A stretch of DNA of 64,000 bases from Rikenellaceae bacterium (lineage in GTDB: Bacteria > Bacteroidota > Bacteroidia > Bacteroidales > Rikenellaceae): positions 1 to 64,000 of the forward strand of contig CABJAJ010000006.1 in NCBI GenBank assembly GCA_902363575.1, in the 5' to 3' direction. The translations under genes were made by a program, and so were the position numbers. Under the pieces are notes generated by a model. The model made no database searches. It worked only from the letters and a program-made list of their open reading frames with translations, and was not told the origin of the DNA. Of the stretch, positions 28,352 to 39,219 are shown piece after piece (position 1 is the first letter of the stretch; each line of letters starts with the position of its first letter).

Positions 28352-29707
28352 ATGAATAAGATCAAAGCGTTCTTCCGCAATAAATGGGTCGGCTTCACGC
28401 TGGCTGCGATTCTCTACACGCTGTGGTTCGTCGTATGGACGGGCAACCTATGGATGCTGCTCGGCCTGCCCGTCATCTACGACCTCTACATTTCGGGCTA
28501 CTTCTACCGTTTCATCTGGCGCCGAAACGCCGAGATGTGCCGCCGAAGCCGCACCTACAAGGCCTTTTACGAATGGATCAATGCGATCGTCTTCGCCACG
28601 GTCGTGGCAACGCTCGTGCATATCTTCCTGTTCCAGATGTACGTGATCCCCTCGTCCTCGATGGAGAAGTCGCTGCTGATCGGGGACTACCTCTACGTGA
28701 GCAAGGTGGCTTACGGCCCCCAGATGCCCAACACGCCCGTTTCATTCCCGTTCGTGCATCACACCATGCCGTTTTCGCAGACCCGGAAATCGTTCTCCGA
28801 AATCGTGAAATGGCCCTACCACCGACTTAGGGGACTGGGTCCCGTGAAACGCAACGACGTGGTGGTCTTCAACTTCCCGGCGGGCGACACGGTGCTGCTC
28901 GACATGCAGGACGTTACCTATTACGACGTGCTGCGCCGATACCAACAGGCTTTCGGCCGCGAGGAGGGCCGGCGGCGCCTGTTCGCGGAACACGAGGTCG
29001 TTACGCGGCCGGTGGACAAACGCGAAAACTACATCAAACGCTGCGTGGCCCTGCCGGGCGACACGCTCCGGATCGTATCGGCCGACGTCTATGTGAACGG
29101 ACTTTCTCAGGAGGCCGTTCCGGGGAAACAGCTCTCCCATATCGTGCAGACCTCGGCGCCTCTTACCTCCTATGCGCTCGAACGGCTGGGCATCACCGAC
29201 TACGGCGGGAACGGTTCGGTGTATAAAATGTTCATCACGGACCAGGCGGCCGAAGAGCTCCGCAAGCTGAAAAATGTGATTTCGGTACAGCGGGAGATCA
29301 GGACATCCCCCGATTTCGAGGTGTTCCCGCAAAGCTATTCCTATCCGTGGAACGCGGACAACTACGGCCCGATATGGATTCCCCGTAAGGGCGCCGCCGT
29401 GCGGCTCACCGAGGAGAACCTGCCGCTGTACCGCCGCATCATCGAGGTTTACGAGGGCAACACGCTCGAAGAGCGCGACGGTGTGATCTACATCAACGGC
29501 CAGCCGGCCGAGGAGTACACCTTCGCGATGGATTACTACTGGATGATGGGGGATAACCGCCACAACTCGGCCGACTCGCGGTTCTGGGGCTTTGTGCCGG
29601 AGGATCACATCGTGGGCAAGGCGTCGTTCGTCTGGCTCTCGCTCGATAAGGAAAAATCGTTCCCGTCGAACATCCGCTGGAGCCGCATGTTCCGTAAAGT
29701 ACAGTAG
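28352..29707 (+). CDS. lepB: Signal peptidase I
   Basis: Membrane serine protease that removes signal peptides. Hydrophobic segments lie at about 13-45 and 75-95. The catalytic Ser103 is in IPSSSMEKSLLIGDYL and the catalytic Lys229 in NYIKRCVALPGD. The box MMGDNRHNSADSRFWGFVP is near residue 395. At 451 residues it is much longer than enterobacterial LepB (about 324), with a long insert between the Ser and Lys boxes and another before the last box, as is usual in Bacteroidetes. Confidence 0.94.
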   Translation: MNKIKAFFRNKWVGFTLAAILYTLWFVVWTGNLWMLLGLPVIYDLYISGYFYRFIWRRNAEMCRRSRTYKAFYEWINAIVFATVVATLVHIFLFQMYVIPSSSMEKSLLIGDYLYVSKVAYGPQMPNTPVSFPFVHHTMPFSQTRKSFSEIVKWPYHRLRGLGPVKRNDVVVFNFPAGDTVLLDMQDVTYYDVLRRYQQAFGREEGRRRLFAEHEVVTRPVDKRENYIKRCVALPGDTLRIVSADVYVNGLSQEAVPGKQLSHIVQTSAPLTSYALERLGITDYGGNGSVYKMFITDQAAEELRKLKNVISVQREIRTSPDFEVFPQSYSYPWNADNYGPIWIPRKGAAVRLTEENLPLYRRIIEVYEGNTLEERDGVIYINGQPAEEYTFAMDYYWMMGDNRHNSADSRFWGFVPEDHIVGKASFVWLSLDKEKSFPSNIRWSRMFRKVQ

Positions 29708-29716
29708 CCGCCGGGC

Positions 29717-30321
29717 ATGGATCAGGACAGTTATCGCACGCTGGCCGCCGCATCCGAAGCGACCGTCCGGGAGCGGGGCAGCCGTTTTCTGGCATTCGCC
29801 TGGCCCGTCACCTCGGAACAGGAGATCCGCGAGCGGCTCGACGCCCTGCGCAAAACCTACTACGACGCGACGCATCATTGTTACGCCTGGCGCCTGGGTC
29901 CGGAGGGCGGCGCGCAACGCTCCAACGACGACGGCGAGCCCCCGGGTACGGCCGGAAAACCGATCCTGGGCCAACTTCTCTCGCACGGGATCACAGATGT
30001 GCTGGTCGCGGTCGTTCGCTATTTCGGGGGGACGAAACTCGGCGTGCCCGGGTTGATCGCCGCCTACCGCGAAGCCGCGGCAGCGGCCATCGAAGCGGGC
30101 GAAACGGTCGAAAAGACGATGGACACAATGATCGACGTGCATTTTTCGTTCGTAGCGATGAATGCCGTCATGCGCATCGTCAAGGAGGAGCAGCCCCGCA
30201 TCGTCGAACAGCGCTTCGACAACCTCTGTACGATGCGTCTGGCCGTCCGCCGAAGCCGTGCGGAGGCGCTGGTCGGCAAATTGCAGCAGGTCGAGGGTGC
30301 TCAGGCCGAGAGGCCGAACGA

Positions 30322-30325
<4 letters not shown>
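29717..30325 (+). CDS. yigZ: YigZ/IMPACT family protein
   Basis: A 202-residue member of the UPF0029/IMPACT family. The N-terminal domain contains [29 protein letters not shown] and [20 protein letters not shown], all family hallmarks. A DUF1949-like ferredoxin-fold domain follows from about 135. The proposed role is in translation or nucleic-acid binding, and it is not settled. It starts 9 bp after lepB and its stop overlaps the uvrA start. Confidence 0.88.
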
Positions 30326-33117
<2,792 letters not shown>

Positions 33118-33121
33118 CGAC

Positions 33122-34336
33122 ATGGAATTTGAAACCTACACCCTGCCCAACGGCATCAGGGGAATCCACCGGCAGGTGAAAAGCAACGTCGCGCATTGCG
33201 CCCTGATCGTCGGGGCGGGCAGCCGCGACGAGCGCCCCTCGGAATACGGACTGGCCCACTTCACCGAGCACGCCTTTTTCAAGGGCACGGCCCGACGCAA
33301 GGCGTGGCAGGTCAATTGCCGGCTCGAAAACCTGGGCGGCGAGCTCAATGCCTTCACCACCAAAGAGGAGACCACGATCCACGCGACCACGCTGCGGAGC
33401 GACTTTGCCAAAGCAGCGGAGCTGATCGCCGACATCGCTTTCCGCTCGACCTTTCCCGACCGCGAGCTGCAAAAGGAGCGCGAGGTGATCGCGGACGAAA
33501 TCAACACCTACAAGGATTCGCCCGCCGACCTGATCTACGACACGTTCGAGGACCTGCTCTTCGCCGGATCGGAACTGGGGCACAATATCCTGGGCCGCAA
33601 AGCCGCGATCGCACGGTACGACGGGGCCGCTGTCCGGTCGTTCGTCGAGCGAACGCACACCACCGACCGGATGGTTTTCTCTTCGATCGGCAACCTCTCG
33701 TGCAAGGCTGTCGCCGCCGTCGCCGCCCGCCATTTCGGAGAAACACCGACGTCCGAACGGACGTTTTTTCGGGAGCGGCCGGCCGAAGTCGCCCCGTTTG
33801 AGCGCACCGTCACCCAGCACACCCACCAGATACACTGCATCATCGGTTGCCGGGCATACGGCCTCCAAGACGAGCGCCGCCTGCCGCTGGCGCTGCTGGT
33901 GAACCTGCTCGGCGGCCCGTCGGCCAATTCGCTGCTCAACGTGGTGGTACGCGAACAGAATGGCCTGTCTTACAATATCGAAGCAGGCTACACGCCCTAT
34001 ACCGACTGCGGCGGGGTGGCAATCTATTTCAGCTCGGAGCCGTGCAACCGCGACCGCTGCATCGAACTGATCCGCCGCGAACTGGAGCGACTGAAAACCA
34101 CGCCGCTCACCTCGCGCCGTCTTTCGATGGCCAAAAAACAGTTCATCGCCCAGCTCGCTATCTCGATGGAGAGCAACGAAGGCTACATGCTCGGGGCCGG
34201 CAAAAGTTTCCTCGTCCACGACCGGGTGGACACGATGGAGGAGGTATATCGCAAAGTCGAAGCCCTGACCGCACGGGAACTGACCGAAACGGCCGAAGAG
34301 ATTTTCGGCGAAACCTCACAACTGATTTACAAATAG
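33122..34336 (+). CDS. M16-family zinc metallopeptidase
   Basis: Single-chain pitrilysin-type protease of 404 residues. The inverted zinc motif is HFTEH, with H46, E49 and H50, and a downstream NTYKDSPADLIYDTFEDLLF region holds the third ligand. The second, non-catalytic half includes QNGLSYNIEAGYTPY. No signal peptide is visible, so it is probably cytoplasmic. It follows uvrA by 4 bp and abuts the methyltransferase gene. The substrate is unknown. Confidence 0.9.
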   Translation: MEFETYTLPNGIRGIHRQVKSNVAHCALIVGAGSRDERPSEYGLAHFTEHAFFKGTARRKAWQVNCRLENLGGELNAFTTKEETTIHATTLRSDFAKAAELIADIAFRSTFPDRELQKEREVIADEINTYKDSPADLIYDTFEDLLFAGSELGHNILGRKAAIARYDGAAVRSFVERTHTTDRMVFSSIGNLSCKAVAAVAARHFGETPTSERTFFRERPAEVAPFERTVTQHTHQIHCIIGCRAYGLQDERRLPLALLVNLLGGPSANSLLNVVVREQNGLSYNIEAGYTPYTDCGGVAIYFSSEPCNRDRCIELIRRELERLKTTPLTSRRLSMAKKQFIAQLAISMESNEGYMLGAGKSFLVHDRVDTMEEVYRKVEALTARELTETAEEIFGETSQLIYK

Positions 34337-34984
34337 ATGGATGCACTCGAACGCTACCTGCACGCGCACTCCTCACCCGAGCCGGAACTGCTCGCCGAGC
34401 TCGACCGCGAAACCCACCGCCGCACGGTGCAGCCCCGCATGTTGTCGGGCCATTTGCAGGGGCGGCTGCTGGAACTGCTCGTGCGCATGATTCGCCCCCG
34501 AGCCGTGCTCGAAATAGGCACCTTCACCGGCTATTCGGCGCTCGCTCTGGCCGCGGGGCTCGACGACGACGCGACACTCGACACGATCGAGACGGACGAC
34601 GAATTGCAGGAGTTGGCGCAATCCTTCTTCGACCGAAGCGAACACGGACATAAAATCCGGCTCCATATCGGCTCCGCCCTCGAACTCGCGCCCCGCCTCG
34701 GCCGCCGGTTCGACCTGGTGTTCATCGACGGCGACAAACGCGAGTACCCGGCCTATTACCGGATGCTCATGGGGGACGGCGGGGATGAACCTCTCGTCGG
34801 CAGCGGTGCGGTGCTGCTCGCCGACAACATCCTCTGGTCGGGCAAGGTCATCGGTCCCGTTGCCCGCAACGACCGCCACACGCAGGCTTTGCTCGAGTTC
34901 AACCGCACGGTCGCCGACGATCCCAGGGTGGAAAACGTGATCCTGCCGCTGCGCGACGGGCTGAGCGTGATCCGGGTAAAATAA
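34337..34984 (+). CDS. Class I SAM-dependent O-methyltransferase
   Basis: A 215-residue methyltransferase of the catechol/caffeoyl-CoA O-methyltransferase type. The SAM-binding motif is VLEIGTFTGYSALALAAGL (about residue 56), the acidic motif II is ETDDE, and the metal-ligand region is LVFIDGDKREYPAYYRM with LADNILWSGKV further on. Its ATG directly abuts the M16 peptidase stop. It ends the dapB run. The acceptor substrate is unknown. Confidence 0.9.
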   Translation: MDALERYLHAHSSPEPELLAELDRETHRRTVQPRMLSGHLQGRLLELLVRMIRPRAVLEIGTFTGYSALALAAGLDDDATLDTIETDDELQELAQSFFDRSEHGHKIRLHIGSALELAPRLGRRFDLVFIDGDKREYPAYYRMLMGDGGDEPLVGSGAVLLADNILWSGKVIGPVARNDRHTQALLEFNRTVADDPRVENVILPLRDGLSVIRVK

Positions 34985-35029
34985 CCGACCGCAGCGGAGA
35001 GGCCCTCTTGTTTCCGACAACAAAAAAAT

Positions 35030-35054
35030 GGGCGCCGGGTTTGGCCCGGCGCCC
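35030..35054 (-). terminator. Terminator of the BACON lipoprotein gene
   Basis: A 10-bp perfect GC stem (GGGCGCCGGG / CCCGGCGCCC) with a 5-nt loop. The A run at 35022-35028 gives a U tract on the minus strand. Confidence 0.8.
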
Positions 35055-35067
35055 GTTCCGTCCTATG

Positions 35068-36870
35068 TTATTTGCGGAGGTAGTCGTGGGGGTCGGAAAC
35101 CCCGTCGGCTTTCAGCGTGAAGGGCTCGCTCTTCCAGATCGGCCCCCAGTCGCCCCGGTCGTCGATCGCAAACCCGGAGAGAACGAATTCGAGGTTATAG
35201 TCCGAGAGGAAGTAGTTGGGCGAGTAGTCCGCTCCATGCTCGTAAAGCGTTTTATAGAGTTCGTCTTCGCTCAACCCGTCGATGACCTGCTTCGTATAGA
35301 GCGCATAGCGATATTTCAGCCCTTTCACGTCTTCCTTGACGACTTCGACTGGCAGCAGGCAGTCGTACATCTCGGCGGACCAATGCCATCCCGTATCGGG
35401 ATCTGCGTCGGCGAGCTGCCACAGGTCGTAATAGGGACCGAACTGCAGCTCAAAGGAGACGGAGCCCACGCGGTCGGTCGTCGTGAATTCCTCCTTGAAC
35501 AGGCCGGTGGTCACATCTCCGTTATAGTAACAACCGTATGCCAGGACGTAATATTTCGTTCCGGGGGCCAGGGGAGCAAAGGTGTTGGAATATCCAGTGG
35601 TACCCCACCTGGGAGGAAGGTTTTTGGCACAGTATGCGATGATTTCCTCATCGGACATCCCTTCAAACGGGGCGCTATCGGTGACGAAGGAGACGTAGGG
35701 ATCGCTGTTCGTCGGCGTGAAAGTCACCTCGGCGGACCGCGATGCGACCTTGGAGACGCTGATCTGGATTACGTTGTCGCTGATGGCCGTCGATCCGGTG
35801 CGGAAGTTTTCGACGATCGGTTCCGAACACAGCCACGCTTTCTCGTCGAGGGCGAAAACCGCCAAGCGGTAGTCCGAATTGGCCAGGAGCTCGAACTCAA
35901 AGGTTCCGGGACCCTTCTTGCAATGTTGTTCGAGAATCTGCTCTTCGGTCAGGCTGTCAAATATCTGCCAACCCTGCACCTTGGAATTCCAGGCGTCCGA
36001 GCAGTATTTGGAAAATTTCACCCCCTGGTCAATATCCGATTCGAGGAACGCATCCGCAAAGTAGTAACGATCCGGATCGGTCGGCGTCACCTCGACCGTG
36101 GCCCGATGGTCGTTCACGGTGACGGTGATGCCGAAATCCACCTGATCGAGCTCATCGGAGCGGACCGATAACTTCATCACGGGGGTCAGCACTTCGAGCG
36201 TTTCGAGATCGATCCCGTAAGCGTAAACCACATAGTCGCCGCCGGGTTCGCAATTCCACGCCTCGGTCCGGTCACCGATCGACGCCTCCGAAGCAATGTA
36301 ATCCCTGAGGGGCATGTCACTGGCATCCGCCGCAAAGATGAAATACTGGAAATCCGAGTCCACCAGCGCGGTGTCGTCGGGGAACTGCGCCATGATCTCC
36401 GCCGATTTGGAGAAGAACAGGTAGTGCATGGTTTTGTCGGAAGGGAAGATATTTATCCAGAAAGCCCGTTTTACGACATTTTCCAAAGCCAGCTCGATCG
36501 TGGCTTGCTCTGCCGTTTGACGGATAGTGAAAGAGGGGGTCTCCTGGATGCCGGGATAATTGACCTCTACGGCAAGTTCTCTGGGATCGGCCGTTTCATT
36601 CTTTTTGGCCGTGAAAGCAATGACGCCCGGAGTCGTCAGGTCGAACTCGATCCATTGCTGATTCCTGTCGTACCCGAGCGTGAGTTCGGCTCCCGGTACA
36701 GGGTCAGTCAGCGTGTAGCGGATAGAATTCCCCCCCCCCATGCCGGGGACGGTAATTTCGTCCTGTTCGAGGCGCAGGGTCGGAGCTTTGACGGTTTCCG
36801 GATCGTCGTCCTTGCAGGCCGAAAACACGCAGATTGCGGCGAGCGCAATCGGAATAGCAGATAACTTCAT
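35068..36870 (-). CDS. Surface lipoprotein with BACON and repeated Fn3-like domains
   Basis: A 600-residue predicted outer-surface lipoprotein. The signal peptide ends in a lipobox with C19, followed by KDDD, which resembles the acidic surface-export signal of Bacteroidetes lipoproteins. A BACON-like domain (about 30-115) is followed by four beta-sandwich modules of about 110 residues (around 115-215, 220-350, 355-480 and 480-595), each with a pattern like ATVEVTPTDPDRYYFADA. ATG 36870 was chosen because the open frame upstream (to 37065) lacks a signal peptide. A ten-G run encodes G45-G47. The divergent gene at 37153 encodes a related protein. The ligand is unknown. Confidence 0.82.
   Translation of the reverse strand: MKLSAIPIALAAICVFSACKDDDPETVKAPTLRLEQDEITVPGMGGGNSIRYTLTDPVPGAELTLGYDRNQQWIEFDLTTPGVIAFTAKKNETADPRELAVEVNYPGIQETPSFTIRQTAEQATIELALENVVKRAFWINIFPSDKTMHYLFFSKSAEIMAQFPDDTALVDSDFQYFIFAADASDMPLRDYIASEASIGDRTEAWNCEPGGDYVVYAYGIDLETLEVLTPVMKLSVRSDELDQVDFGITVTVNDHRATVEVTPTDPDRYYFADAFLESDIDQGVKFSKYCSDAWNSKVQGWQIFDSLTEEQILEQHCKKGPGTFEFELLANSDYRLAVFALDEKAWLCSEPIVENFRTGSTAISDNVIQISVSKVASRSAEVTFTPTNSDPYVSFVTDSAPFEGMSDEEIIAYCAKNLPPRWGTTGYSNTFAPLAPGTKYYVLAYGCYYNGDVTTGLFKEEFTTTDRVGSVSFELQFGPYYDLWQLADADPDTGWHWSAEMYDCLLPVEVVKEDVKGLKYRYALYTKQVIDGLSEDELYKTLYEHGADYSPNYFLSDYNLEFVLSGFAIDDRGDWGPIWKSEPFTLKADGVSDPHDYLRK
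36730..36739. repeat. Homopolymer tract (ten C on +, ten G on the coding strand)
   Basis: The run falls in the lipoprotein gene about 44 codons after its start and encodes M44 and G45-G47. Gain or loss of one base would shift the frame and truncate the protein soon after. Confidence 0.85.
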
Positions 36871-37152
36871 ACGCTTTGGTTTTAAGGTTAAAAAATACGT
36901 CATTGATTTGTTGCGTAGTAAATATAGCAAAAAAAACGACAACTCTACCAATCCGCAACGATTTTTTTCACATCTTCCGCATCCTAAAGCCGGACGACCC
37001 GGCAGGTATAGCAGGGCACCGGCTCCAAACGAGAGGATAACTCGACTGCCGGATGGGGCAGACATGCGGTCTCGAGTAAAATATACGGTCGTTTTTTCAC
37101 CATTTTTCCGAATAAATCGTTACCTTGCCGCATCCAACTTATTTTATACACT

Positions 37153-39123
37153 ATGAAAAATTGCCCTACCTGGCTGTTCGGTATCTTCGCCACAGCCCTC
37201 TTAGCCGTCGGATGCGACGACTCGGACAAAGCCATCGACATTCCGCCCACCGACTTTTTCAGCGTCGAGGTGACGGACGTCGCGGCCACGAGCGCACGGA
37301 TGACCGTGACCCCGCTCGAAAACGAAACACCTTATTACTGCGGTACGATCCGCAAATCGGAATTCCGTGAGGATCACGGAGGCGACTGGCAAAGCTATAT
37401 CGATCGACTGATCGCACAGCTTCGTGAGGAATCCGGCAAGAGCGTTGCGGAGACCGTATCGGGAATCGTAGTCCGCGGGGTGAAATCCTCACTCCTGGAG
37501 GCGCTCGATGCCGAAACCGAATACGTCGCTTTCGCGATGAGGCTGGACACGGAAGGACGGATCGTCGGGACGACGGCCACCGACGACTTCACCACGACCA
37601 AAGCCACGACTGCCGGCGGATTCCGTATCGTCGTAAAGGACATCACGGCCAAGAGTGCCACCATGACGATTACTCCCGACGACCTCGAGGCGCCCTATTT
37701 TTACAATATAATCTCAAAAGCGATCTTTGAACAGAGCCACGGCGGGAACTGGCAGAACTATATCAACAACCTGATAGCGCATCTACGGGAGGACACCGAT
37801 AAATCGGTCGCGGATGTGGTAAGCGAGATCGTTGTCCGGGGTGTGGAAGTTTATAACAGCAACACCCTGAACGCCGATACGGAGTACATCGCATTCGCGA
37901 TGGGTCTCAACGAGCAGGGGCGCATTACCCTTGCCACAGTAGCCGAAACGTTCACCACCCCGGAAATCGTGTCGAACAATACATTCACGGTCACCTTCGA
38001 CAATACGTCGTTCGACGGCACCGACTTCACCATTACGCCCGAAAACCCCGACGAGCGTTATTACTACACCTCGCGGGCCGCCTCGTACTTCGCGGATATG
38101 ACCGACGAAGAGATGCTGGAAACCATTTTGACGGAGGACTCCTTCCTGATCGATTTTTACGCCACCAGCGGAGTCACGGAATACACGAACGAGCAGGTGG
38201 ACAATACCGACACGGGTTACTATGTCTTCGTGTTCGGTTACGACGGGGGAGCGCCCACCACGCCGCTCAACAAGTTCGCCTACCGCACCTCGAAAGGGCT
38301 GGGCGAACCTTCGGCCTGCCAGTTTACGATCGATGTGACAAACCTCAAATCCCGCAGCGCACAGGTTGCGATCACGCCTTCGGACAAGACCCAGATGTTC
38401 CTGTGGGACATTCTTCCCGAAAGCGAGTATGAAGTACAGAAGAACAGGCTCGGGGAGTTCGCCGCCGAATATGCCCGATTGGATTTCTCCAGCTTCGGAT
38501 ATGGATACGAACGGGGCGATGCGGGCAACATGTTCTCCCGCAACCTGGAGCCCGGCACCAAATATTACGTCTGGGCCGCCTGCATGGACGAATTCGGACA
38601 GGCCGCTGCGGAGGTCATCATTCCCGGTGACTTCACCACGCTGCCCGTTGCCGAAAGCGCAGCCGACGTCACCGTCACGCTCGACAAATACTACGACGGC
38701 GATGCCCTCTTCGCACTCGACCCCGAAACCTACGCCACCAGCAAAGGCTATGCATTCGTGCCCGTAACCTTCGCGCCCAATGACCAAACCACGCTCTGGT
38801 ATGCCAACGCCTACGAGGACGACCTGAGCAACCCGGCCGATCCGACCGACGAGGAGATTGCCGAAAAGCTGATGGCCAGCGGCCTCTGGTGCCCGGTGGG
38901 GAAACCTTTCCTCTGCAAATGGGACGAACCCACCACGATCCTGGTGCTCGGAATCGACAGCAACGACAACTACAGGATCACGCGCATCGTGCGTACCTTC
39001 ACCAAAGCGGGTGCATCGCCTGCCGAGGAGTACAAACCGGCGGAAAATGCGGTGAAACCCGCGCATTTTCCAGCGACGCGGACTCCGGCGCCGCTACGCT
39101 ACCGCCCCGTAGCGGAACGGTAA
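37153..39123 (+). CDS. Surface lipoprotein with tandem Fn3-like repeats
   Basis: A 656-residue predicted lipoprotein with a signal peptide and lipobox at C21 (LLAVGCDDSDK, acidic after the cysteine). It contains about four modules of roughly 110 residues (37-150, 158-275, 280-375, 385-495) plus a C-terminal segment. Modules 1 and 2 are close duplicates: HGGDWQSYIDRLIAQLRE and HGGNWQNYINNLIAHLRE, each followed by a matching IVVRGV stretch. The same module type occurs in the divergent 35068-36870 product. Regulation is probably shared through the 282-bp intergenic region. The function is unknown, with adhesion or glycan binding possible. Confidence 0.78.
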   Translation: MKNCPTWLFGIFATALLAVGCDDSDKAIDIPPTDFFSVEVTDVAATSARMTVTPLENETPYYCGTIRKSEFREDHGGDWQSYIDRLIAQLREESGKSVAETVSGIVVRGVKSSLLEALDAETEYVAFAMRLDTEGRIVGTTATDDFTTTKATTAGGFRIVVKDITAKSATMTITPDDLEAPYFYNIISKAIFEQSHGGNWQNYINNLIAHLREDTDKSVADVVSEIVVRGVEVYNSNTLNADTEYIAFAMGLNEQGRITLATVAETFTTPEIVSNNTFTVTFDNTSFDGTDFTITPENPDERYYYTSRAASYFADMTDEEMLETILTEDSFLIDFYATSGVTEYTNEQVDNTDTGYYVFVFGYDGGAPTTPLNKFAYRTSKGLGEPSACQFTIDVTNLKSRSAQVAITPSDKTQMFLWDILPESEYEVQKNRLGEFAAEYARLDFSSFGYGYERGDAGNMFSRNLEPGTKYYVWAACMDEFGQAAAEVIIPGDFTTLPVAESAADVTVTLDKYYDGDALFALDPETYATSKGYAFVPVTFAPNDQTTLWYANAYEDDLSNPADPTDEEIAEKLMASGLWCPVGKPFLCKWDEPTTILVLGIDSNDNYRITRIVRTFTKAGASPAEEYKPAENAVKPAHFPATRTPAPLRYRPVAER

Positions 39124-39166
39124 CCCCACCCAAGCGGACAGGGCCGTCATGCGCACGGCCGGACAG

Positions 39167-39202
39167 AAAGAGGACGGACCGGATAACCGGTCCGTCCTCT
39201 TT
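39167..39202. terminator. Bidirectional terminator between the lipoprotein and hybrid kinase genes
   Basis: A 16-bp perfect stem (AAAGAGGACGGACCGG / CCGGTCCGTCCTCTTT) with an ATAA loop, between convergent genes. Confidence 0.9.
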
Positions 39203-39219
39203 TCGTTCCGCCTGCCGGA

